Part shown: piece after piece, positions 32,797-40,498 of the stretch | How positions within the stretch are numbered: position 1 is the stretch's first letter | Layout of the letters: every line of letters starts with the position of its first letter | Source of the DNA: Spirochaetaceae bacterium | Lineage (GTDB): Bacteria > Spirochaetota > Spirochaetia > Treponematales > Rectinemataceae | Direction: 5' to 3' | Assembly (NCBI GenBank): GCA_025355995.1 | Contig: JANXYQ010000094.1 | Location: forward strand, 1 to 47,357 | Length of the DNA: 47,357 bases | Position numbers and translations under genes: made by a program | Notes under the pieces: generated by a model | Seen by the model: only the letters and a program-made list of their open reading frames with translations | Databases searched by the model: none | What the model was told of the DNA's origin: nothing

Positions 32797-33999
32797 ATGC
32801 GGAAAATCACTAAGCTAATCCTAGCGCTGCTGCTCGTGGCGGTACTGGGCACGACCGCATTCGCTCAGAGCGCGCCGCCCGCGGCGGGCGCCAACCTCAC
32901 CATCGGACTCGTGATGGTAGGGCCCTACAACGACCACGGTTGGAGCCAGGCTAACTACGACGGGGCCCAGTACGTCGTCGCGAAGGTACCCGGCACCAAG
33001 CTCGTCTATATCGACAAGGCCAACTCCGCGGACCGCCCCGGCACCACGGTTTCCCAGCTCGGCGAGAGCCTGGTCGCCCAGGGCGCCAAGCTCGTGATCT
33101 TCAGCTCCGACGACATGAGCGACGAGGCGGTCAAGTTCGCCCAGGCGCACAAGGACGTCTTCGTGATCATGACTTCCGGGGACCAGACCTGGAAGGACGG
33201 CAAGGCCTATAAGGACCTGCCCAACATGATCTGCATCATGGGCCGCATGGAATACATGAAGATGGTCGCCGGCGTCGCCGCCGCGATGACCACCCAGACC
33301 GGCAAGATCGGCTTCCTTGGTCCCCTCATCAACGACGAGACCCGCCGCCTCGCCTCCTCCGCCTACCTCGGCGCCAAGTACGCCTGGGTCAACTACCTCA
33401 AGAAGGATCCCGCCAAGCTCTCCTTCAAGGTGACCTGGATCGGTTTCTGGTTCAACATCCCCGGCGTCACCTCCGATCCCACCCAGGTGGCCGACGACTT
33501 CTTCAACTCCGGCTACGACGTGGTCATCTCCGGCATCGACACGACCGAGGCCGTCACCGAGGCCGCCAAGTACGCCGCCCAGGGCAAGAAGGTCTTCGCC
33601 ATTCCCTACGATTACGCCAAGGCCATCGACGAGGGCAAGGGCGTCTCCCTCGGCGTCCCCTACTTCAACTGGGGCCCCGCCTACGTGACCACCGTCAAGG
33701 CCGCGATGGCCGGTACCTGGAAGTCCCACTGGGAGTGGAACGCCCCCGACTGGAAGAACATCAACAACCCCGACACCGGCGCGGTCGGCTTCAACAAGGG
33801 CACGCTGACCAAGGACGCCAGCGCATCGGTCGACAAGTTCATCGCCGAGCTCGCCAAGGGCCTCAACCTCTGGAAGGGCCCCCTCGCCCTCCAGGACGGC
33901 AGCGCCTACCTGAAGGCCGGCGAGGCCGCCACCGACAAGCAGGTCTGGTACCTGCCCCAGCTCCTCCAGGGCATGGAAGGGCAGAGCGTCTCCAAATAA
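32797..33999 (+). CDS. BMP-family ABC transporter substrate-binding protein (purine nucleoside type)
   Basis: 400 residues. Signal peptide MRKITKLILALLLVAVLGTT with cleavage after AFA; no lipobox, so it is a soluble periplasmic protein, unlike the lipoprotein BmpA/TmpC homologues. The BMP fold is seen in LTIGLVMVGPYNDHGWSQAN, KLVIFSSDDMSDEAVKFA, GKIGFLGPLIND, DDFFNSGYDVVISGIDTTEA and VFAIPYDYAKAIDEG. Members bind purine nucleosides in Treponema, Bacillus (YufN) and Borrelia; substrate here is inferred. It is the first gene of the operon; codon choice is highly biased to C-ending codons, consistent with strong expression. Confidence 0.92.
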   Translation: MRKITKLILALLLVAVLGTTAFAQSAPPAAGANLTIGLVMVGPYNDHGWSQANYDGAQYVVAKVPGTKLVYIDKANSADRPGTTVSQLGESLVAQGAKLVIFSSDDMSDEAVKFAQAHKDVFVIMTSGDQTWKDGKAYKDLPNMICIMGRMEYMKMVAGVAAAMTTQTGKIGFLGPLINDETRRLASSAYLGAKYAWVNYLKKDPAKLSFKVTWIGFWFNIPGVTSDPTQVADDFFNSGYDVVISGIDTTEAVTEAAKYAAQGKKVFAIPYDYAKAIDEGKGVSLGVPYFNWGPAYVTTVKAAMAGTWKSHWEWNAPDWKNINNPDTGAVGFNKGTLTKDASASVDKFIAELAKGLNLWKGPLALQDGSAYLKAGEAATDKQVWYLPQLLQGMEGQSVSK

Positions 34000-34023
34000 G
34001 CTCCCGCTTCTTCGCGTAGAATG

Positions 34024-34063
34024 CCGCCGCGCGGCCTCGCCCACGGGCGTCGCCGCGCGGCGG
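34024..34063 (+). promoter_or_regulatory. Intercistronic hairpin between the binding protein and ATPase genes
   Basis: CCGCCGCGCGG (34024-34034) and CCGCGCGGCGG (34053-34063) form an 11-bp perfect stem with an 18-base loop, then TCCTTTCGGTTCTT. The stem is strong but the T-run is broken. It is suited to partial termination or mRNA stabilisation, so that the binding protein is made in excess of the ATPase. Confidence 0.65.
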
Positions 34064-34131
34064 TCCTTTCGGTTCTTCCTTTGACATCTTCCGGTTTCTG
34101 CCGCATCCTATCGTGCTGGAGAGACAAGAGC

Positions 34132-35646
34132 ATGCTTATCGAGCTTCGCGATATCTGCAAGACCTTCGGGCCGGTCCGCGCCAACGCGGGCATATCCCTC
34201 GCAGTGCCACCCGCCTCCGTCCTCGGGATATTGGGCGAGAACGGGGCCGGCAAGAGCACACTCATGAAGATCCTCTCGGGCTTCCAGCCCCCCGACTCCG
34301 GGTCGATCATCATAGACGGCGAGGCGGCGACGATCCGCTCGCCGGCGGACGCCCTGGCACGCGGCATCGGGATGCTCCACCAGGACCCCCTCGACTTCCC
34401 GCCCCTCAGGCTGATCGACGACCTAATCCTGGGAAGCCGAGGCCCACTGCGCCCCGACCGCAAGAAGGCGGCGAGGGAATTCCGCGAGCTCGCTGTCCGC
34501 TTCGATTTCGACCTCGACCACGAGGCCTACGTCGACTCCCTCACGGTCGGGGAGCGACAGCAGCTCGAGATATTGCGCCTCCTCTGGCTCGGGGCCCGGG
34601 CCCTCATCCTCGACGAACCGACGACGGGCATCAGCCTGCCGCAGAAGCAGAAGCTCTTCGCCACGATAAGGCTCCTCGCGGACGAGGGCATGACCGTCCT
34701 CTTCGTCTCGCACAAGCTCGAGGACGTCGAGTCCCTCTGCGACCGGGCGGTCGTCCTCAGGCAGGGTGCCCTCGTCGGCAGCTCGGAGCCCCCCTTCGAT
34801 ACGAAGCGCCTCGTCGAGCTTATGTTCGGCAAGGAAGTGCCTCAGACGCCGCGCTACAAGATACCCTGCGGGGAGACCGTCCTCGCGGCGCGGGGACTCT
34901 GCCTGGAGTCCCTCCGGCTCCAGATCAAGGACCTGGATCTCGAGGTGTACGCGGGCGAGGTCGTCGGCCTCGCCGGGATGGAGGGCTCCGGGCAGGCGAT
35001 ATTCCTGGCCTCCTGCGCGGGCCTCGAGCGGGCCGTGGCGGGCTCGGTCTGCCTCGACGAGACGGACATGACCAGCCGCTCCCACCACGACTTCAAGCGC
35101 GAGGGCGTCGCCTACCTGCCGGCCGCCCGCCTCGAGGAGGGATTGGTGCCTGGCTTGAGCCTCGAAGACCACTTCATCCTGGCGGAGGGCAAGCGCGGCC
35201 TCTTCATCGACCGGCGAGAGGCCGAGCGCGAGGCGGTTTCGCGCATCGCGTCCTATAATATCAAGGGCAGGCCCGACAGCCCGGTGGAGTCCCTCTCCGG
35301 CGGCAACCAGCAGCGGGCCCTCCTCGCCCTGCTCCGCGACAAGCTCTCCCTGATCCTCGTCGAGCACCCGACCCGCGGTCTGGACATAGAATCGACGATC
35401 TACATCTGGTCCAAGCTCAAGGAGCGCTGCTCCCAGGGCACGGCCATCGTGTTCATCTCCTCCGACCTCGACGAGATACTCCAGTACAGCGACCGCGTCC
35501 TCGTCTTCTTCGCGGGGCGGGTCTCCCCTCCCCTGAGCGCGGAGGATCTAGGAGTGGAGGAGCTCGGCCGCCTGATCGGCGGCAAGGGCTGGGAGAGGTT
35601 CGAGGCCTCGGCTACAGCCGAGACGGCGGAGGCTTCCCATGTCTGA
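34132..35646 (+). CDS. ABC transporter ATPase, two-domain sugar/nucleoside type
   Basis: 504 residues with two ABC domains (RbsA/YufO class). Domain 1: Walker A GENGAGKST, signature region LTVGERQQLEI in place of LSGGQ, Walker B LILDEPTTGIS. Domain 2: degenerate Walker A (GMEGSGQAI, no GKS/T), intact signature LSGGNQQR and Walker B-like LILVEHPTRGLD. This asymmetric pattern is normal for the class. It powers the two permeases that follow. ATG 34132 has GGAGAG upstream; it overlaps the first permease gene by 8 bases. Confidence 0.93.
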   Translation: MLIELRDICKTFGPVRANAGISLAVPPASVLGILGENGAGKSTLMKILSGFQPPDSGSIIIDGEAATIRSPADALARGIGMLHQDPLDFPPLRLIDDLILGSRGPLRPDRKKAAREFRELAVRFDFDLDHEAYVDSLTVGERQQLEILRLLWLGARALILDEPTTGISLPQKQKLFATIRLLADEGMTVLFVSHKLEDVESLCDRAVVLRQGALVGSSEPPFDTKRLVELMFGKEVPQTPRYKIPCGETVLAARGLCLESLRLQIKDLDLEVYAGEVVGLAGMEGSGQAIFLASCAGLERAVAGSVCLDETDMTSRSHHDFKREGVAYLPAARLEEGLVPGLSLEDHFILAEGKRGLFIDRREAEREAVSRIASYNIKGRPDSPVESLSGGNQQRALLALLRDKLSLILVEHPTRGLDIESTIYIWSKLKERCSQGTAIVFISSDLDEILQYSDRVLVFFAGRVSPPLSAEDLGVEELGRLIGGKGWERFEASATAETAEASHV

Positions 35647-36703
35647 TTCACGAGCGCTCAAGCCGCTCTTCCAGGGAGCCGCGGTGGTCCTCGCCCTCGG
35701 CCTGACCACCCTCGTCCTCCTGGCGACCAAGGCACCTCCCCTCGCCGCCTACGTGAACATCGCGCGAGGCGCGGTCGGCACCGTGTCGGTGGCCCTGGAC
35801 GTCCTCGTCGCCTGGGTGCCCCTCCTCCTCGTCACCTCGGGCCTCCTCGTCACCTTCACCGTGGGGCTGTGGAACATCGGGATAGAGGGGCAGATCACCT
35901 TCGGCGCCATCTTCGCGACCTGGGCGCTGCGATCCTTCCAGGGAGGCGCCGCCTCCGGGGCGATAGACCCCGCCCTCGCCATCGCGCTTTCCGTCCTCGC
36001 GGGCATGGCCGGCGGCGCCCTTTGGGCGATGCTCGTAGGAGCCCTGAAGACCTTCGGCGGCGTCAACGAGATCTTCGGGGGGCTCGGCCTCAACTACGTC
36101 GCGACCGCCCTCAACCTCTGGCTCATCTTCGGCCCCTGGAAGCGGCCGGGCGTCGCCTCGATGTCGGGCACCGTCCCCTTCGACAAGGCCCTCTGGCTGC
36201 CGACCATCAACGAGCAATCCCGCTTCGCCCCGATAGCCGTCGTCCTCGCCCTCGTCGCGATCGCGGTGGTATTCGCCCTCATCCAAGGGACCTACTTCGG
36301 GCTCCGCTTGAAGGCGGTGGGCAAGAACCCCAAGGCCGCCTACCTCCTCGGCATCCCGACCTGGCAGTACACGATGGCGTCCTTCGCGATCTGCGGTATC
36401 CTCGCCGGCCTCGCGGGGGCCGTCCAAGTCACCTCCGTGTACCACAGGCTCATCCCGTCGATATCGTCGGGCTACGGATACATGGGCCTCATGGTGTCGA
36501 TGCTCGTGAATTTCAGCGCGGCCGTCGCGGCCCCCGTCGCCCTCTTCTTCGCGGCGCTCAATGTGGGCTCCATCCAGTTGCCCATCACGCTCAAGCTGGA
36601 CTCCTCTCTGGCCGGAGTCCTCCAGGGCACGCTGGTCCTCTTCGTTATATTGGCCGAGGGGGCCAGGATGCGCTTCATGAAGAAGGGCGGGAGGAAGGCA
36701 TGA
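35639..36703 (+). CDS. ABC transporter permease, BMP/nucleoside system (YufP-like)
   Basis: 354 residues with about ten membrane segments, branched-chain/ribose-type permease family. Typical blocks: LLLVTSGLLVTFTVGLWNIG (the 'NIGIEGQ' motif NIGIEGQITFGAI), FGGVNEIFGGLGLNYVA, GLRLKAVGKNPKAAYLLG and the C-terminal AEGARMR. It forms the channel with the next permease. The start overlaps the ATPase stop and its stop overlaps the next start (ATGA), so all are translationally coupled. Confidence 0.92.
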   Translation: MSDSRALKPLFQGAAVVLALGLTTLVLLATKAPPLAAYVNIARGAVGTVSVALDVLVAWVPLLLVTSGLLVTFTVGLWNIGIEGQITFGAIFATWALRSFQGGAASGAIDPALAIALSVLAGMAGGALWAMLVGALKTFGGVNEIFGGLGLNYVATALNLWLIFGPWKRPGVASMSGTVPFDKALWLPTINEQSRFAPIAVVLALVAIAVVFALIQGTYFGLRLKAVGKNPKAAYLLGIPTWQYTMASFAICGILAGLAGAVQVTSVYHRLIPSISSGYGYMGLMVSMLVNFSAAVAAPVALFFAALNVGSIQLPITLKLDSSLAGVLQGTLVLFVILAEGARMRFMKKGGRKA

Positions 36704-37698
36704 GCGTCGACATCCTCCTCCTCGGCCTCGCCGGCGTCCTAGCCTCCGCAGGGCCCGTGATCTTCGCGGCGATCGGCGAGGCGATCTCCGAGCGCGCCGG
36801 CGTGATAAACCTCTCGATGAACGGCATGATCCTCCTCTCCGCGATGGGGGGCTTCGCGGCCGCCCTCGCCACGGGGAGCGTCGTCGCCGGCTTCGCCGCG
36901 GGAGCCGCGATAGGCGGCGCCGTAGCCGCCGTCGTGGCCTTCTCCAGCATCACGCTCAAGCAGTCCCAGGTGGCCGTGGGCTTCGTGCTCACGCTGCTCT
37001 GCCGCGACCTCTCCTACTTCCTCGGCAATCCCATCATGGGCCAGCCAGGACCGCGCATTTCGATGGCGCCGATACCCCTCCTCGAGGGCATACCGGTGCT
37101 CGGGCCCCTCTTCTTCCGGCAGGACGCCATGACCTATTTGAGCTTCGTCCTCATCGCCGCGGCCTGGCTCTTCATTTACCGGACGAGGCCGGGCCTCGTG
37201 CTGAGGGGCGTGGGAGAGAAGCCCGCGGCGGCCTACGCGCGCGGCGCCAACGTGGGGGGCCTGCGCTACCTCTACACGATCCTCGGCGGCGCGATAGCCG
37301 GCCTCGCGGGGCCGATGTACTCGCTCTCGATAAAGGCGGGCTGGAAGGGCACGATCTCCGGCCTCGACGGCATAGGGTGGATCGCCCTCGCGATCACGAT
37401 CTTCGGGGGCTGGAGCCCGATCAAGGTGGCCCTCGGGGCCTACCTCTTCGCCTTCCTCCAGTGGCTGGGCCTGGTGCTCCAGAGCGCCTTGCCCGGAGTG
37501 CCCTCGCAGGTCCTCCAGGTCGCGCCCTTCCCCCTGATGATCCTCACCCTGCTCTTCGTCAACCTCGGCAACGCGGAGTGGGTGTCCAACGCCTTGGCGA
37601 GGCTCCCGGAAAAACCGAGGCGCGCCCTCGCGAGGCTGCTTCGCGCCATGAACGCCAAGCCGCCCGCGGCCCTCGGGACGCCCTTCGAAAAGGACTAA
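36700..37698 (+). CDS. ABC transporter permease, BMP/nucleoside system (YufQ-like)
   Basis: 332 residues with about nine membrane segments; second permease of the operon. Blocks: GPVIFAAIGEAISERAGVIN, NLSMNGMILLSAMGGF, LRGVGEKPAAAYARGANVGG, GLDGIGWIALAITIFGGWSP. Start ATG 36700 overlaps the previous stop by 4 bases. The last codons (37667-37697) are part of a 31-bp exact duplication whose second copy lies 60 bases beyond the gene. Confidence 0.92.
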   Translation: MSVDILLLGLAGVLASAGPVIFAAIGEAISERAGVINLSMNGMILLSAMGGFAAALATGSVVAGFAAGAAIGGAVAAVVAFSSITLKQSQVAVGFVLTLLCRDLSYFLGNPIMGQPGPRISMAPIPLLEGIPVLGPLFFRQDAMTYLSFVLIAAAWLFIYRTRPGLVLRGVGEKPAAAYARGANVGGLRYLYTILGGAIAGLAGPMYSLSIKAGWKGTISGLDGIGWIALAITIFGGWSPIKVALGAYLFAFLQWLGLVLQSALPGVPSQVLQVAPFPLMILTLLFVNLGNAEWVSNALARLPEKPRRALARLLRAMNAKPPAALGTPFEKD

Positions 37699-37788
37699 GG
37701 CTGCGGGCGGCTCTCGCACGCGGCGCAAGGAATCCGGGCCGCGGGCGGCCATACCCTCGGCCCTCGGGACGCCCTTCGAAAAGGACTA
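37667..37788. repeat. 31-bp direct repeat at the 3' end of the permease gene
   Basis: The 31 bases 37667-37697 (end of the permease gene, up to the first two bases of its stop) recur exactly at 37758-37788, 91 bases later, with 60 bases between copies. The interval contains GCGGGCGGC twice. The second copy ends five bases before the FliG-like gene's stop. No coding role; it looks like a small recent duplication. Confidence 0.85.
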
Positions 37789-37793
37789 GCCGC

Positions 37794-38438
37794 CTATTCC
37801 ACTGTCTCGTTCGGATGGGCCAGGATGATCTCGCCGTCCTCCTCCATCTCGCGAATCAGGGCTACTACCTTCTGTTGGGCCGCCTCCACCTCGCTCAGGC
37901 ATATCCTGCCGATTCCCTCGAAGCGGGCCTTGAGCCTATCGGCCTCCGGCTCGGGCAAGCAGGACCAGATGAAGGCCTTCACCACCTCGGGCGCGGCCTT
38001 CATCGCGCGGAGGAGGAGCTCCTCGTCCGTCCGCTTCGCGAGCTTCTCGACTGCCTTCCGATCGAGGAGGACGATGTCCTCGAATCCGAACATCCGCTTC
38101 TTTATCTCCTCGGCCAGCTCCGGATTGTCCCTTTCGAGCGATTCGACGACCAGCCGCTCGGTTGAGCGATCCGCCATATTCAGGATATCGACGACACTCT
38201 CCACGCCGCCGGACGCGGCGTTGCCCTCGTCGCCGAGAGTCGAGAGCTTTTTATCCAGGACGCGCTCCACCTCCCTGACGACGTCGGGCATCACCCGGCC
38301 CATGCGGGCCATCCTCCGGGCCACCTCGGGCTGCAGCTTCGAGACGATCTGGTCCTTGGAGAATTTATCCGGGCGCTTGAAGTAGTAGGTCTTGATCATG
38401 GGCCCATCGCCCCGAGAGAGGATTTCGGCCATATTCAC
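37794..38438 (-). CDS. FliG-like motor switch protein lacking the N-terminal domain
   Basis: 214 residues; ordinary FliG has about 335-345. It covers the middle and C-terminal domains only: LQPEVARRMARMGRVMPDVV, a GGVESVVDILNMADRSTERL segment, ELAEEIKKRMFGFEDIVLLD (FliG hallmark MFxFEDI), then VEKLAKRTDEELLLRAMKAA and ICLSEVEAAQQKVVALIREM. The torque helix is altered: the usual SxRA(A/x)E stretch reads LPEPEADRLKARF. FliG_N, which anchors to the FliF ring, is missing. GTG 38438 overlaps the stop of the FliN-like gene; ATG 38432 is an alternative. It is third in a three-gene operon with two SpoA proteins. Confidence 0.85.
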   Translation of the reverse strand: MNMAEILSRGDGPMIKTYYFKRPDKFSKDQIVSKLQPEVARRMARMGRVMPDVVREVERVLDKKLSTLGDEGNAASGGVESVVDILNMADRSTERLVVESLERDNPELAEEIKKRMFGFEDIVLLDRKAVEKLAKRTDEELLLRAMKAAPEVVKAFIWSCLPEPEADRLKARFEGIGRICLSEVEAAQQKVVALIREMEEDGEIILAHPNETVE

Positions 38439-38674
38439 CCTACCTTTTTCAGGACCTCGGTGACGCGGATGCCGAAGCTCTCGTCTATTACGACGACCTC
38501 GGCCTTGGCTATCAGCTCGCCCGAGGCGAAGAGGTCCACGGGTTCGCCGGCGAGCCTGTTCAGCTCGATTATTGTGCCTTCGCCGATGCCCGCGACCTCG
38601 CTGAGGGTCTTCATGGCCCTTCCCAGCTCGACGCTGAGCTCGACCTTGACGTCCTTCACGTACCCGAGCTTCAT
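38435..38674 (-). CDS. FliN-like SpoA-domain protein
   Basis: 79 residues: essentially one SpoA domain, complete. VKVELSVELGRAMKTLSEVA, IGEGTIIELNRLAGEPVDLF and GELIAKAEVVVIDESFGIRV match FliN almost motif by motif. FliN forms the lower C-ring of the flagellar motor and binds export cargo; a related protein is SctQ/Spa33 in type III secretion. ATG 38674 overlaps the upstream stop (ATGA), and its own stop overlaps the FliG-like start. No N-terminal extension is present. Confidence 0.9.
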   Translation of the reverse strand: MKLGYVKDVKVELSVELGRAMKTLSEVAGIGEGTIIELNRLAGEPVDLFASGELIAKAEVVVIDESFGIRVTEVLKKVG

Positions 38675-38931
38675 CGGTGCCCTCCTTCCTCTATCTCCGT
38701 GACCTTGAGGTAGCTCCTGCCCTTCCCGCGCACGATCCTGTCCCTGGCCACGCACTGGCCGCCGACCTCCAGCTCGCAGGTCCCTCCGTCGGAAGGCGAG
38801 AAAACCCCGCCGTCCGCGATCCCTTCCAACGCCTCGGGCGTCAAGGTCAGCCGGCGCTCGACGACGCTCGTCGGCAGGGCTATCCGCGACGCGATGGGAG
38901 ACTTTTCCAGGAATTCCCTCAACTCGCCCAT
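38671..38931 (-). CDS. Small SpoA-domain protein (C-ring-like)
   Basis: 86 residues forming one divergent SpoA domain: LPTSVVERRLTLTPEALEGI, GGVFSPSDGGTCELEVGGQC, then GRSYLKVTEIEEGGH. In motor and injectisome C-rings a SpoA1-SpoA2 pair dimerises; this protein would supply the FliM-like half and the next gene the FliN-like half, split into two small proteins. ATG 38931 has GGAGG upstream. It is the first gene of the operon. No promoter is obvious in the 77 bases to the AraC remnant, so it may be read from upstream. Confidence 0.78.
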   Translation of the reverse strand: MGELREFLEKSPIASRIALPTSVVERRLTLTPEALEGIADGGVFSPSDGGTCELEVGGQCVARDRIVRGKGRSYLKVTEIEEGGHR

Positions 38932-39008
38932 AAGGCCTCCATGCTTCCACTGTGCCTCTTTCGGGGAGGGGAATCTTGTCCTTTCCCCGGCTAAAACCGG
39001 CATTATTT

Positions 39009-39561
39009 TTACTCGGCGCCGCGGTTGCGGAATTCGCGCGGGCTCGTGCCCATGATCCTGCGGAAATAATTGTTGAAGTGGGAGAGACTGTTGTACCCGA
39101 CCGCGAGGGCGATATCCAGCACGCTGGAGCGGGAGCGCTTCAGGAGGGCGTAGCTCTTTCGGATGCGCACCTTGTTGACGTACTCGACTACGGTTGAGCC
39201 CGTCTCCTTGCTGAAGGCGCGCGAGAGGTAGGCCGGATCGAGGGAGAATCGCCGCGCCAGGTCGGCTAGGGAGAATCGATCCGAATAGCGCTCGTCGATA
39301 TAGTCCATCAGGTCTCGGGCCCGGAAGCGCGGGGGAGGCGCGGGACTTATAGACCGCGCCGGCGCCTTCGCGTATCCGCAGCCTCGACCCCGGCGGGGCG
39401 AGGAAGAGGCTGCCCGCGATCAGCGTCGCGCTCATCGAATCGCATTCGACGCCGATCGCGCCGGCCGCGACGAGGAGTATCTGGAAGCAGCCGGGCGCTG
39501 CCTCGCTTCCGATGCGGAAGGGGAATGAAGGCTCCAGGAGCTCGATGAGGCGCCTCCGCCA
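39009..39561 (-). pseudogene. AraC-family regulator, truncated and frameshifted
   Basis: The C-terminal 99 codons (39009-39308) encode an intact AraC double helix-turn-helix: FSLADLARRFSLDPAYLSRA, FSKETGSTVVEYVNKVRI, VLDIALAVGYNSLSHFNNYF, RIMGTSPREFR. Upstream, a cupin-like sensor part (QILLVAAGAIGVECDSMSAT, FLAPPGSRLRI) is in a different frame; the shift is near 39340-39350. That frame is closed by TAA at 39562-39564, leaving only about 80 residues of the usual 160-180-residue sensor domain. The DNA-binding part could still be made from ATG 39308. It lies at the end of the carbohydrate ABC operon and was probably its regulator once. Confidence 0.65.
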
Positions 39562-39658
39562 TTATGAGATAGCCCAATATATCCAGCTATCCAGCGGCGG
39601 CAACGCCCATCGACCCGGAGGCGGCCTAGCCTCGACGGCGTCGGTGAACTGCGGGCGC

Positions 39659-40498
39659 TTAGCCTTTCACGGCGCCCGAAGTGAGCCCCTCGATGAACTG
39701 CTTGGCCATCGTGAGGTACAGGATTATCACGGGCACGCAGCTCAGGGAGAGCACGGCCAGGATCTTCGACCAATCGGTCTGATACTCCCCGAAGAGCCTC
39801 GTCACTCCGAGTATCAGGGTCCGCTGCGAATCCTGCCGGATGAAGATCAGGGGGAACCAGAGGTCGTTCCAGATCGGCACGAGGTTGAAAATGGCCACGG
39901 TAGCGAGGGCGGGACGGATCAGGCTCACTATTATCGAGCTGTAGATCTTGAGGGGCCCAGCGCCGTCGATGAGGGCCGCCTCAGTTAGCTCGCCCGGTAT
40001 TCCCTTGATGAATTCGTAGAGCGTGAAGACCGCGATCGGGAGCCCCATGGCCACGTAGACGGGGATGACGCTGATGGTCCTGTCGAGGAGGCCGAGCTTG
40101 ATCATGATCTGGAGGAGGTTGACCGACCCGATCTTGATGGGCACGGTCAGGCCGGCGACGAAGAACAGGTAGATCCACTTCGAGTAGCGGGACTTCCAGC
40201 GGACGCAGCCGTAGGCGGCCAGGGAGCCGAAGAGGAGGATCAGGGCGAGGGAGGCGACGGTCACCAGGAGGCTGTTGAGGAAGTAGCGCGGGAAGGGGGA
40301 GTTCTCGAAGACGGTCTTGTAGCCCAGGAGGTTGATGGCCTTGGGCAGGCCGAAGGGATCGAGGTAGATGTCGTTCTTGAACTTGAAGGAGTTGACCACC
40401 ATCGTCCAGAGCGGGAAGAAGACGAGGAGGCTCCAGAGGGACAGGAGGAGGTACTTGAAGGGCTTCATCGGGTCGCGGATCATGCTCGGCGGTCTCAT
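39659..40498 (-). CDS. Carbohydrate ABC transporter permease (MalG/LacG type)
   Basis: 279 residues with six membrane segments. MKPFKYLLLSLWSLLVFFPL at the start, SLLVTVASLALILLFGSLAA, and the EAA loop GELTEAALIDGAGPLKIYSS that contacts the ATPase. The ATPase is not in the window; such systems often share MsmK-like ATPases encoded elsewhere. The start codon overlaps the stop of the upstream permease gene. Substrate undefined; family 1 binding proteins take oligosaccharides or sugar phosphates. Confidence 0.93.
   Translation of the reverse strand: MRPPSMIRDPMKPFKYLLLSLWSLLVFFPLWTMVVNSFKFKNDIYLDPFGLPKAINLLGYKTVFENSPFPRYFLNSLLVTVASLALILLFGSLAAYGCVRWKSRYSKWIYLFFVAGLTVPIKIGSVNLLQIMIKLGLLDRTISVIPVYVAMGLPIAVFTLYEFIKGIPGELTEAALIDGAGPLKIYSSIIVSLIRPALATVAIFNLVPIWNDLWFPLIFIRQDSQRTLILGVTRLFGEYQTDWSKILAVLSLSCVPVIILYLTMAKQFIEGLTSGAVKG

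Noticed and set aside
37794-38931. Part of a type III secretion system (SctQ-like) locus
   Set aside because: No SctV, SctN, SctJ or translocon gene is adjacent and a FliG relative is present, so a flagellar-type switch origin is more likely.
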